Position numbers and translations under genes: made by a program. Shown here one piece after another: positions 1-10,279 of a stretch of 64,000 bases of DNA. The notes below the pieces were generated by a model. That model saw only the letters and a program-made list of their open reading frames with translations, searched no databases and was not told the origin of the DNA. Each line of letters opens with the position of its first letter. Within the stretch, counting starts at the first letter, position 1. This DNA comes from CAINDZ01 sp964399195 (GTDB taxonomy: Bacteria; Krumholzibacteriota; Krumholzibacteriia; LZORAL124-64-63): assembly GCA_964399195.1 (NCBI GenBank), contig CAYNPY010000009.1, forward strand, positions 1-64,000, given 5' to 3'.

Positions 1-1638
<1,638 letters not shown>

Positions 1639-1747
1639 GCCCGGCAGACGCCCGGCCCGGCGCGGGCGGGGGCCCGGCCGGGCCCCGGCCCCCCCCCGGG
1701 CGGGGCCCCCGGGGGGGGGGGGGGGCGCCCGCCCGGGCCCCCCCCCC

Positions 1748-1757
1748 NNNNNNNNNN
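1748..1757. other. Assembly gap (10 N)
   Basis: Ten undefined bases join two contigs. Because the flanks look like the same sequence (see 1598-1747), the true distance is probably negative, meaning the contigs overlap, rather than unknown extra sequence. Confidence 0.97.
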
Positions 1758-1776
1758 ACGCCCGCCGGGGCTACTT

Positions 1777-2706
1777 TTGGCGCGGCGACGACGATGGACC
1801 CCGGATGACCCCCGGCCCGGCGGGGACGGGGACGGGCTGGCCCCCTTCCGCGCTCCGGGCTGGGACCTCGGGCGCGTGCGGCTGCAGCCGGCCGGGCGCC
1901 CGCTCCTGATGGGCATCGTCAACCTGACGCCGGACAGCTTCTGGGCCGGCTCCCGACGGACCGACCCGGGCGACGCCGTGGACCTGGCGCTGCGGCTCGC
2001 GGACGAGGGCGCCGACCTGCTGGATCTGGGCGCCGAGTCGTCGCGTCCCGGCGCCGCGCCGGTCGGCGCCGACGAGGAGCTGGCGCGCCTGCTGCCGGTG
2101 CTGCGGCGCCTGCGGGCGCGGACGAACCTGCCCTTGACGGTCGACACGGTGCGGGCCGCCACGGCTCAGGCCGCGCTGGGCGAGGGCGCCGACGCCGTCA
2201 ACGACATCAGCGCCGGCACGTGCGACCCGGGGCTGCTGCCCTGCGTGGCGCGGGCGGGCGCCGGCCTGGTGCTGATGCACATGCGCGGCACGCCGGCCAC
2301 GATGCAGGAGGCCCCATCCTACGCCGACGTCGTCGGCGAGGTGGCCGCGTGGCTGGCCGCGCGGGCGGCCGCCGCCGAGGCCGCAGGCGTGGCCGCCGAG
2401 CGCATCGCCGTGGATCCCGGGATCGGATTCGGCAAGACGCCGGCGCACAACCTGGCCCTGCTGCGCGCGGCCGCGGCCACGGCGGGCGGGCGGCCGCTGC
2501 TGGTGGGCGCCTCGCGCAAGAGTTTCATCGCGGCGGTGGCCGGACGCGGCGCCGCCGAGGCGGCGATGGGCCCGGACGGGCGCCTGCCGGGCAGCCTGGC
2601 CGCGCTGGCGGCGGCCTGGCGCGCCGGCGCCGCGGTGGTGCGCGTGCACGACGTGGCCGCTTCACGCCAGTTCCTGGACGTGCTGGCGGCGATCGCCGGC
2701 GCCTGA
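1777..2706 (+). CDS. folP: Dihydropteroate synthase
   Basis: Condenses 6-hydroxymethyl-dihydropterin pyrophosphate with p-aminobenzoate to make dihydropteroate in folate synthesis. TIM-barrel signatures are clear: MGIVNLTPDSFW, LLDLGAESSRPGA, a VDTVRA loop, AVNDISAG, MHMRGTP, VDPGIGFGKT, GASRKSF and the C-terminal VRVHDV. The start is uncertain. The frame after the gap can begin only at a TTG (1777) with no ribosome site. If the duplicated contig ends are collapsed, the same frame begins at the ATG at 1635, which overlaps the ftsH stop as ATGA and encodes MSPADARPG. I believe 1635 is the real start. The order ftsH-folP-cdaA is seen in other bacteria. cdaA follows after 70 bp but seems to have its own promoter. 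Confidence 0.93.
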   Translation: MARRRRWTPDDPRPGGDGDGLAPFRAPGWDLGRVRLQPAGRPLLMGIVNLTPDSFWAGSRRTDPGDAVDLALRLADEGADLLDLGAESSRPGAAPVGADEELARLLPVLRRLRARTNLPLTVDTVRAATAQAALGEGADAVNDISAGTCDPGLLPCVARAGAGLVLMHMRGTPATMQEAPSYADVVGEVAAWLAARAAAAEAAGVAAERIAVDPGIGFGKTPAHNLALLRAAAATAGGRPLLVGASRKSFIAAVAGRGAAEAAMGPDGRLPGSLAALAAAWRAGAAVVRVHDVAASRQFLDVLAAIAGA

Positions 2707-2741
2707 ACGACGGTCTTCGGGCGCGCGATCCGTTTTCCCCG

Positions 2742-2770
2742 TTGAGCGGCCCGCGCGCCGATGCTAGGTT
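2742..2770 (+). promoter_or_regulatory. Predicted sigma70-type promoter giving a leaderless cdaA mRNA
   Basis: TTGAGC (2742-2747), a 17-bp spacer, then TAGGTT (2765-2770). The cdaA ATG begins exactly 6 nt after the -10 element, so transcription should start at or next to the A of ATG. No Shine-Dalgarno sequence precedes the gene. The same geometry is seen at udk. Confidence 0.5.
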
Positions 2771-2776
2771 GGGACC

Positions 2777-3676
2777 ATGTGGGAGAAGATCTCCGGCAGC
2801 CTCGTGATCGACGTCCTCGATATCCTCATCGTGGCCTACCTGCTCTACCGCCTGATCGTGTTCATCAAGGACACGCGGGTGATCCAGATGTTCGTGGGGC
2901 TCGGCCTGCTCCTGGTGCTGTCGTTCTTGGCCCAGACGCTGGGGATGACGGTGGTCGGGCGCATCATCGACACGCTGCAGACGGTGTGGGTGGTGGCCTT
3001 CATCATCATCTTCCAGCCCGAACTGCGGTCGGCGCTGACCACGCTGGGGCTCGGCCACGGGATCCTCTTCGCGCGCCAACGCGAGATTCCCGCCGAACAG
3101 GAGCTGCTCAAGGCCGTCACCCGGCTTTCCAAGCGCGGACTCGGAGCCCTGATCGTGGTCGAGCGCGAGGTGCGCCTGAACGACTGGGTGCAGAAGGGCG
3201 TGCCCCTGGACGCCGAGATCACCGCCGCCACGCTGGAAGCGATCTTCACGGTGCCCGGGCCGCTGCACGACGGGGCGGTGATCATCAGCGGCCGCCGGAT
3301 CGCGGCCGCGGCGGTGATCCTCCCCATCACCGAGCGCGAGGACCTGGGCTACGTGCTGGGCACGCGCCACCGCGCGGCCATCGGCATCAGCGAGCAGTCC
3401 GACGCGATCGTGCTGGTGGTCTCCGAGGAGACGCGGGCGATCAGCCTGGTCTACGGCGGGCACATCCGGCGCGGCCTGTCGATGGACGAGTTGACGGCTG
3501 AGCTGGAGCGCGTCTACCGGCGCCAGAGCAGCCCCCGGCAACGCAACCGGCGCGCCGGCGACCGCGCCCAGGATCCGGCCGCGCCGAGCCCGACCGCAGG
3601 CTCGGGCCCGGCCGCCGCGGCGCCGGCGTCCCGCCCGGCGGCCAGGCCCGAGCCCGACCCCCGGACCGGGCTCTGA
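2777..3676 (+). CDS. cdaA: Diadenylate cyclase, CdaA type
   Basis: Makes cyclic di-AMP from two ATP at the cytoplasmic membrane. The 299-residue protein has three N-terminal membrane helices (about 9-29, 35-56, 67-82). The DAC domain follows, with the catalytic DGA motif at 165-167 and the RHR motif at 197-199 (GTRHRAA). A Pro/Ala/Arg-rich tail of about 50 residues after residue 250 is not part of the usual CdaA domain and looks disordered. No cdaR or glmM partner lies next to it, unlike the Firmicutes arrangement. The start is supported by the helix position and by the predicted leaderless promoter immediately upstream. c-di-AMP typically controls potassium and osmotic balance; what it controls here cannot be seen. 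Confidence 0.93.
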   Translation: MWEKISGSLVIDVLDILIVAYLLYRLIVFIKDTRVIQMFVGLGLLLVLSFLAQTLGMTVVGRIIDTLQTVWVVAFIIIFQPELRSALTTLGLGHGILFARQREIPAEQELLKAVTRLSKRGLGALIVVEREVRLNDWVQKGVPLDAEITAATLEAIFTVPGPLHDGAVIISGRRIAAAAVILPITEREDLGYVLGTRHRAAIGISEQSDAIVLVVSEETRAISLVYGGHIRRGLSMDELTAELERVYRRQSSPRQRNRRAGDRAQDPAAPSPTAGSGPAAAAPASRPAARPEPDPRTGL

Positions 3677-3680
3677 ACCC

Positions 3681-3695
3681 GGGCGCCGCGCGCCC
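3681..3695. terminator. Hairpin between convergent cdaA and aroC
   Basis: GGGCGC, loop CGC, GCGCCC fills most of the 20-bp gap between the two stop codons and could serve both strands. There is no T-tract, so an intrinsic terminator is only suggested. Confidence 0.35.
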
Positions 3696-3696
3696 G

Positions 3697-4791
<1,095 letters not shown>

Positions 4792-5106
4792 GGGGCTCCT
4801 CGCGGAACGGTGGCGTGGCGGCATGGTGGCATCGCCCATGATGCCAGAGGCTCGGCGCCGGGGCAAGGCGGCGGCCGCCGGGCGGCGGCCGCCGGGCGGC
4901 CGTCGGGAATCGGGGACCGGGCCGGCGGCCGGGCCCGGCAGGAACTTGACCGCACAAGCCGATTTTTGTGACTCATATGTGACCCGCAGGCGCTATGCTT
5001 ATGCTTCGGCCTGTTGTGCGCACACGCGCGCTCAACCATCTCAGTTTCCGGCGCGCCCGCCCACGGCCCTGCCGCCCGGGCCACCTCGACCGGGGAGAAC
5101 GACGCG
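4792..5106. other. Divergent intergenic region aroC / M14 peptidase
   Basis: A 315-bp region containing the control regions for both flanking genes. A locally A+T-rich patch at 4960-5005 holds a direct repeat of TGTGAC (4967-4972 and 4978-4983, one helical turn apart) and a TATGCT doublet (4994-4999 and 5000-5005) that could be a -10 element. I could not assign a convincing -35. A GGGGAG ribosome site precedes the ATG at 5107. Confidence 0.35.
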
Positions 5107-7728
5107 ATGAACCGCACCCTCCGTTCGCTGTCCTGCCGCCCGCTGACCTGCCGCCCGGCTTCGGTCCGGCTGGGAACACTGACCCTCTGCCTGCTCCTGC
5201 TGGCCGCCGCGGCGGCGGGCGCGGCCCCCGCCTGGGAGCCGATCACGCCCGCGGCCCTGTCCGCGGCGCGGGCCCTGCCGCAGTGGCAGCCGGCGACCTG
5301 GACCGACCACCCGGTGCGCATCGAGCTGCGCGACCGCGAGGAACTGGAGGCCCTGCTGCGCGCGGTGCCGCTGAGCCGCTTCAGCCGCGAGAACGTCCGC
5401 CTCACGTACGAGGGGCCGGACCGGAAGCTCGAGAGGGTGGCGCTCGAGGTGCGCGTGACCGACCAGGAGCACGCCGACCTGCTGGCCGCCGGCTGGCGCC
5501 CGGCGGTCCTGCGCGATCTCGACCGCGAGGGCCGCGAGGCGGCCGAGAAGGCGTGGGCCGAGCGGGACGCCGCCCCCGCCGCCGCCAAGGTCTTCACCTT
5601 CCCCTTGACCGTGTACCCGACCCATGCCGAGATCGGCCAGATCCTGGCGGACCTGGCGGCGGCGCACCCGACCCGCGCGCGGACCTTCCAGTGGGGCACC
5701 AGCATCCAGGGCCGCGCGCTCTGGGGCCTGGTGATCAGCGACAACGTCCAGAGCAGCGAGGCCGAGCCGGAGGTGCGCCTGAGCTCGTCGATGCACGGGG
5801 ACGAGGTCACCGGCCTGATCCTGACGCTCGACTTCGCCAACTACCTGCTGAGCAACTACGGCGTGGCCGGCCGCGAGGACGTCACCAACCTGGTCGACAA
5901 CTACGAGATCCACCTGATGCCGAGCCACAACCCGGACGGCACCTACCTGGTCCAGCGCTACAACGCGAACGGCGTGGACCTCAACCGCAACTACCCGCTG
6001 CCCGCCGGCACGCACCCGACCACCGAGACCGAGAACCTGTCGTTCATGGCCTACGCCAACTCGCACGACTTCGTGGTCAGCGGGAACTACCACGGCGGCG
6101 CGCTGGTGATGAACTACCTCTGGGACTGGACGTACACGCTGGCGCCGGACGACGCGGCGCTGCGCAAGCTGAGCCTGGAGTACTCGACCTACAACCTGCC
6201 GATGTACAACGGCTCGTTCCCGCAGGGCATCACCAACGGCGCCGACTGGTACGTGGCCACCGGCACGCTGCAGGACTGGAGCTACGACCAGACCGGCTGC
6301 ATCGACACGACGATCGAGGTGTCCAACACGAAGTGGCCGGCGACCAGCTCGCTGGTCACGTTCTGGAACGAGAACCGCGAGAGCATGATGCACTACGTGA
6401 AGGCCGCCCGCTTCGGCGTCAACGGCGTGGTCACGGCCGCGGACACGGGCCAGCCGCTGGCGGCGACGGTGACCGTCACCGGCAACGCCAAGACGGTCCG
6501 GACCGATCCCGATCACGGCGACTACTACAAGCTGCTGGACAGCGGCACCTACCAGCTCACGTTCACGGCGCCGGGCTACATCACGCAGACGATCAGCGGC
6601 GTCGCGACCACGTGGGGCACGCCCACGGTCCTGAACGTCGTCATGCAGCCGACCGCGCGCGGGGACGTGAGCGGGCTGGTGCTGGCGGTCGGCGGCGCGC
6701 CGCTGGCGGCCCAGGTGCAGGTCGCCACGCACCCTCTGGGCGCGCCGGTGACCACGGTCACGGCAGGCGCCGCCGGCGACTACGTGATCGCCGACCTGGA
6801 GTACGGCGACTACCGTCTGACGTACACGTTCAGCGGGCGCGCCGCGGCCAGCCAGGTCGTGACGGTGGATGCGGCGGCGATCACCGCGCCGACCGTGTAC
6901 CTGGCGCAGTCGGTCACGCTGACGCCGTTCGCCACGAACTTCGATGACGGCTTGACGACCGGCTGGACCGGGACCTGGGCGCTGCTGGCCCCGGGCGCCG
7001 ACGGGACGGCGTGGGAGATGACCGACAGCCCGACCGGGAACTACGCCAGCAACACCACCAAGTACTGCACGATGGCGGCCGGTGCCGACCTGTCCGGCCT
7101 GGTCTCCGGCAACCTCACCTATCGCGCCAAGTGGAACCTGGAAGCGAACTGGGACGGCGTGCAGCTGCAGGTGTCGGTGGGCGGCGGCGCCTGGACGCCG
7201 GTCGCGGCCACCCGCACGCAGCCCCCCAGCGGGCAGGGCGTGCAGCTGACGGGTCCCTGGTACGAGGGCGCGCAGGCCGCCTGGGTGACCGAGACCGTCG
7301 ACCTGACGCCCTGGCTGGGCCAGAGCGACGTGCGCTTCCAGTTCGTGCTGCGGTCGGATTCGTCGATCAACTACGACGGCTTCCACTTCGACACGTTCCT
7401 GATCCGGGGCGAGGGCATCGACCCGTACAGCGACGCGGGCGACCTGCCGGCGGTGACCCGGCTGTCCGGCGCCTACCCCAACCCGTTCAACCCGTCGACA
7501 ACGGTGCGCTTCGAGCTGGCGCGGGCCGGCCATGCCCGGCTGCGCGTGTACGACCTGTCCGGGCGCCTGGTCCGCGAGCTGGTGGACGCGGCGCTGGCCG
7601 CGGGTCCGCAGGCCGTGGCCTGGGACGGTCGCGACGGGGACGGGCAGCCCGTGCCGAGCGGCGTCTACCTGCTGCGGCTGTCGGCCGACGGCGGCGAGCA
7701 GTCGCTCAAGGCGGCGCTCGTCAAATAG
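5107..7728 (+). CDS. Secreted M14 zinc carboxypeptidase with C-terminal sorting domain
   Basis: 873 residues. A signal peptide (about 1-40, hydrophobic core LCLLLLAAAAAG) precedes an M14 carboxypeptidase domain. Zinc ligands are readable: HGDE (His230, Glu233), then His329 in NYHGG. Substrate-binding motifs NPDG and GVDLNRNYP lie between them, and the likely catalytic Glu404 is in TIEVSNTKWP. Two carboxypeptidase-regulatory-like beta domains follow (about 435-605), then a jelly-roll-like domain (about 610-770). The end is a FlgD-Ig-like sorting domain containing YPNPFNPSTT and finishing in ALVK. The ATG at 5107 has GGGGAG upstream; an upstream in-frame start would put about 30 polar residues before the signal peptide. 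It is predicted to be exported and to trim peptides or cell-wall fragments; the substrate is unknown. Confidence 0.88.
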   Translation: MNRTLRSLSCRPLTCRPASVRLGTLTLCLLLLAAAAAGAAPAWEPITPAALSAARALPQWQPATWTDHPVRIELRDREELEALLRAVPLSRFSRENVRLTYEGPDRKLERVALEVRVTDQEHADLLAAGWRPAVLRDLDREGREAAEKAWAERDAAPAAAKVFTFPLTVYPTHAEIGQILADLAAAHPTRARTFQWGTSIQGRALWGLVISDNVQSSEAEPEVRLSSSMHGDEVTGLILTLDFANYLLSNYGVAGREDVTNLVDNYEIHLMPSHNPDGTYLVQRYNANGVDLNRNYPLPAGTHPTTETENLSFMAYANSHDFVVSGNYHGGALVMNYLWDWTYTLAPDDAALRKLSLEYSTYNLPMYNGSFPQGITNGADWYVATGTLQDWSYDQTGCIDTTIEVSNTKWPATSSLVTFWNENRESMMHYVKAARFGVNGVVTAADTGQPLAATVTVTGNAKTVRTDPDHGDYYKLLDSGTYQLTFTAPGYITQTISGVATTWGTPTVLNVVMQPTARGDVSGLVLAVGGAPLAAQVQVATHPLGAPVTTVTAGAAGDYVIADLEYGDYRLTYTFSGRAAASQVVTVDAAAITAPTVYLAQSVTLTPFATNFDDGLTTGWTGTWALLAPGADGTAWEMTDSPTGNYASNTTKYCTMAAGADLSGLVSGNLTYRAKWNLEANWDGVQLQVSVGGGAWTPVAATRTQPPSGQGVQLTGPWYEGAQAAWVTETVDLTPWLGQSDVRFQFVLRSDSSINYDGFHFDTFLIRGEGIDPYSDAGDLPAVTRLSGAYPNPFNPSTTVRFELARAGHARLRVYDLSGRLVRELVDAALAAGPQAVAWDGRDGDGQPVPSGVYLLRLSADGGEQSLKAALVK

Positions 7729-7754
7729 CCGGCCGTCGGCAGCCCATCGTCCGG

Positions 7755-7780
7755 AAGGGACCGCCGCCGGGCGGTCCCTT
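7755..7780 (+). terminator. Hairpin terminator after the M14 peptidase
   Basis: A perfect 11-bp stem (AAGGGACCGCC / GGCGGTCCCTT) with a 4-nt loop begins 26 nt after the stop codon. It ends in TT but has no longer U-tract. A second small hairpin (CCGCCG/CGGCGG) follows at 7804-7817. Confidence 0.65.
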
Positions 7781-7831
7781 CGCGTCACCGCCGCGAGACG
7801 TGTCCGCCGCCCGGCGGCGGCCGCACTCCTG

Positions 7832-7860
7832 TTGACAGTTCCCCCCAAAGGGGGTATGAT
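7832..7860 (+). promoter_or_regulatory. trp operon promoter with palindromic spacer
   Basis: A consensus TTGACA (7832-7837), a 17-bp spacer and TATGAT (7855-7860, five of six consensus bases). This is the best promoter in the window. The spacer itself contains CCCCC-AAA-GGGGG (7842-7854), a palindrome that could be an operator. Transcription should start near 7867, about 50 nt before the leader peptide. Confidence 0.8.
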
Positions 7861-7917
7861 CACTCCCTGATCGCGGTCACACCGACCGCCACGCGCACCA
7901 ACAAGTCGAGGCTCCCG

Positions 7918-8052
7918 ATGTCCGCTCGCCGCAGCCACACCGACAGGCACGCCGCCGCCCCCGCGCGCGGGCGCGGCGCCTGGCGTTGGTGGCATTGGCG
8001 GCTGACGGGCGCGGAGCCCGGCTGCGGAGCGCGCGGGGGTGCGAAGACCTGA
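7918..8052 (+). CDS. trpL: trp leader peptide (44 aa)
   Basis: A 44-codon reading frame between the trp promoter and the terminator. Codons 22, 24, 25 and 27 are TGG (7981-7998), giving WRWWHW: four tryptophans in six residues, far above chance for a short frame. A GAGG ribosome site (7908-7911) sits 6 nt before the ATG. The run of Trp codons lies immediately before the antiterminator strand (8000-8014), which is where a ribosome stalled for charged tRNA-Trp must sit. It is longer than the 14-residue E. coli leader, and its tail (rich in Gly, Ala, Arg) continues past the antiterminator strand. The function is regulatory, not that of the peptide itself. Confidence 0.82.
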   Translation: MSARRSHTDRHAAAPARGRGAWRWWHWRLTGAEPGCGARGGAKT

Positions 8053-8114
8053 CCTGAGCCGCGACACCGTGCCGACACCGAGCCCGTCATCCCCGGATGA
8101 CGGGCTTTCGCTTT
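7981..8114 (+). promoter_or_regulatory. trp attenuator (Trp codons, antiterminator, terminator)
   Basis: Terminator: AGCCCGTCATCC (8081-8092) pairs perfectly with GGATGACGGGCT (8095-8106) and is followed by TTCGCTTT. Antiterminator: 8000-8014 (GGCTGACGGGCGCGG) can pair with 8078-8092 at 13 of 15 positions, including an uninterrupted 8-bp core TGACGGGC/GCCCGTCA, and so excludes the terminator. Low Trp stalls the ribosome on 7981-7998, leaves 8000-8014 free and favours read-through; ample Trp lets the ribosome cover 8000-8014 and favours termination. The competing 1:2 helix is not clear by eye. The arrangement matches classical trp attenuation as known from enterobacteria. Confidence 0.78.
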
Positions 8115-8157
8115 GTACCCGGCCGGCTTGTCCCGGCCCGCCGACAGGAGCCTCGAG

Positions 8158-9687
8158 ATGGAAGACGCCACCCGTCTGATGCAGGAAGCGCCGCCCACGG
8201 CGCCGGTTCCGGTGGCCCCCGTGCGCGCGGTGATTCCCGCCGACCTGGAGACGCCGGTGTCGGTGTTCCTGAAGCTGGAGGGCCGGGGCGCCGTGTTCCT
8301 GCTCGAGAGCGTCGAGCGCGGACTGCAGATGGGCCGCTACTCGTTCATCGGCCTGGATCCGGGCCGGGAGCTGACCCTCGAGGGCGATGTCGTCACGATC
8401 ACCGATCGTCGCGGCGATTCTCCGCGGACAGTCAGCCGGCCCGTGGACCCGGCCGACCCCCTGGCCGCGGTGCGGGAGGAGTTGGCGCGCTCGCCGGTCG
8501 CTCCGTCGCCCGACCGCCCCCTGCCGCCGCCGCTGGGCGGCGCCGTCGGCTACCTGGGCTACGACCTGGTCCGCTGGTTCGACGGCATCCGGCTGCCCGA
8601 CGGCGACGGCGACGGCCTGCCGGCGTGCCGGTTCGTGATGCCGCGCGCGATGGTGGTCTTCGACCACGCGCGCAGCGAACTGGAGATCCTGGCGCTGCCG
8701 GACGGGCCGGCGGCGGCCGAGCGCGAGCGGGCGCAGGCGCGCGTCGACGAACTGCTCGGCCGGCTGACCGCCCCGCTGCCGGCTTCGGCGCGGCGCGGCG
8801 GGCCGAGGCCGGCGGGCGAGGCGCGCGAGGCGGACGGCGACGACGACGGTGACGGCGGGCTGCGCCCGGACGTGTCCCGCGAGGAATTCATGGACCGCGT
8901 GCGGCGCGCGCAGGAGCACATCCTGGCCGGCGACGCGTTCCAGATCGTGCTCAGCCAGCGCCTGGCGGGCCCCGCGACGGCGCCGCCGTTCGCGGTCTAC
9001 CGGGCGCTGCGCATCCTCAACCCGAGTCCCTACCTGTTCTACCTGGACTTCGGGGACTGCCAGCTGGTCGGCTCGTCGCCGGAGATGCTGGTGCGGCTGC
9101 ACGAGGGCCGGCTGCAGGTCAACCCCATCGCCGGCACGCGCCCGCGCGGCGACTCGGCGGCGGCGGACAATGCGCTGGCGGACGACCTGCTGGCGGACGA
9201 AAAGGAGCGCGCCGAGCACGTGATGCTGGTCGACCTCGGCCGCAACGACCTGGGTCGCGTCTGCCGGCTGGGCTCGGTGCGCGTCGACGACTTCATGACC
9301 GTCGAGCGCTACAGCCACGTGATGCACCTGGTGTCGCGCGTGTCGGGCGAGCTGCTGCCGGGCCTGGACATGTTCGACGCCCTGCGCGCGACGTTCCCGG
9401 CCGGCACGGTCACCGGCGCGCCGAAGATCCGCGCGATGCAGATCATCACCGAACTGGAGGGCCGCCGGCGCGGTCACTATGCGGGGGCCGTGGGCTATTT
9501 CGGGCAGGCGGGCGACATGGACATGTGCATCGCCATCCGCACGCTCCTGCGGCGCGACGGGACCTTCAGCGTGCAGGCCGGCGCCGGCATCGTCGTCGAC
9601 TCGGATCCGGCGCGCGAGCACCAGGAGACGCTGGACAAGATGGGCGCCCTGGCGCGCGCCGTCCGCCTGGCCGAGGAGGCGCGCTGA
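8158..9687 (+). CDS. trpE: Anthranilate synthase component I
   Basis: Converts chorismate to anthranilate using ammonia passed from TrpG. 509 residues, normal length. The Trp feedback motif LLES is present at residues 48-51, so allosteric inhibition by tryptophan is likely kept. Chorismate-binding landmarks are GGAVGYLGYD, FQIVLSQR, SSPEMLVR, PIAGTRPRG, DLGRNDLGRV, FPAGTVTGAPKIRAMQII and QAGAGIVVDSDP. An acidic linker at about 218-238 separates the N-terminal domain from the catalytic core. The ATG at 8158 is chosen because AGGAG sits 7 nt upstream; the frame could run back to a TTG at 8113, but that lies in the terminator tail. It is the first structural gene of the operon and is followed by trpG after one base. 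Confidence 0.97.
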   Translation: MEDATRLMQEAPPTAPVPVAPVRAVIPADLETPVSVFLKLEGRGAVFLLESVERGLQMGRYSFIGLDPGRELTLEGDVVTITDRRGDSPRTVSRPVDPADPLAAVREELARSPVAPSPDRPLPPPLGGAVGYLGYDLVRWFDGIRLPDGDGDGLPACRFVMPRAMVVFDHARSELEILALPDGPAAAERERAQARVDELLGRLTAPLPASARRGGPRPAGEAREADGDDDGDGGLRPDVSREEFMDRVRRAQEHILAGDAFQIVLSQRLAGPATAPPFAVYRALRILNPSPYLFYLDFGDCQLVGSSPEMLVRLHEGRLQVNPIAGTRPRGDSAAADNALADDLLADEKERAEHVMLVDLGRNDLGRVCRLGSVRVDDFMTVERYSHVMHLVSRVSGELLPGLDMFDALRATFPAGTVTGAPKIRAMQIITELEGRRRGHYAGAVGYFGQAGDMDMCIAIRTLLRRDGTFSVQAGAGIVVDSDPAREHQETLDKMGALARAVRLAEEAR

Positions 9688-9688
9688 G

Positions 9689-10279
9689 ATGATCCTGCTG
9701 GTCGACAACTACGATTCGTTCACCTGGAACCTGGTGCAGGCGCTCGGCGAGCAAGGCGCCGAGGTGCGCGTCGTCCGCAACGACGCGATCACCGTCGACG
9801 AGGCGATCGCGCTGGAGCCGGCGGCGCTGGTGGTCTCGCCCGGTCCGGGCGGCCCGCGCGATGCCGGCGTGAGCCTGGCCCTGATCGAGGCGTTCACCGG
9901 GCGCGCGCCCATCCTGGGCGTTTGCCTCGGGCACCAGTGCATCGTGCAGGCGGCCGGCGGCAGCATCATCCGCGCCGCGCGGCCGGTGCACGGGAAGACC
10001 AGCCGCATCTACCACGACGGCGCCGGCCTCTACGCCGGGCTGTCGAATCCTTTCGAGGCCACGCGGTACCACTCGCTGATCGCCGCCGAGGCCGACCTGC
10101 CTCCCGCGCTGCGCGTGACCGCCTACACCTCCGCCGGCGAGATCATGGGCGTGCGCCACGCGCAGCACGCCGTCGAGGGCGTGCAGTTCCACCCCGAGTC
10201 CATCCTGACCAGCGAGGGCCGGCTGCTGCTGGCCAATTTCCTGGGCGCCGTGCGCGCCGAAGGAGTGCGCCGTGCGTGA
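9689..10279 (+). CDS. trpG: Anthranilate synthase component II (glutamine amidotransferase)
   Basis: Class I glutamine amidotransferase that supplies ammonia to TrpE; homologues may double as PabA for folate. 196 residues. The active-site Cys79 is in GVCLGHQC, and the His-Glu pair is in QFHPES. NYDSFTWNL at the N-terminus and VSPGPGGP are typical. GAGGAGG lies 9 nt upstream of the ATG, inside the end of trpE. Only one base separates the trpE stop from this start, so the subunits are probably made in a coupled way. Confidence 0.96.
   Translation: MILLVDNYDSFTWNLVQALGEQGAEVRVVRNDAITVDEAIALEPAALVVSPGPGGPRDAGVSLALIEAFTGRAPILGVCLGHQCIVQAAGGSIIRAARPVHGKTSRIYHDGAGLYAGLSNPFEATRYHSLIAAEADLPPALRVTAYTSAGEIMGVRHAQHAVEGVQFHPESILTSEGRLLLANFLGAVRAEGVRRA

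Noticed and set aside
1640..1790. Real intergenic region between ftsH and folP
   Set aside because: The flanks are the same sequence at a fixed 160-bp offset and the middle is homopolymeric; it is best read as an assembly artefact.
5041..9708. Very long open frame on the minus strand (about 1555 codons)
   Set aside because: It is antiparallel to the M14 peptidase, trp leader and trpE, lacks any recognisable domain and is rich in Arg, Ala, Gln and His, the usual shadow in 70% GC DNA.
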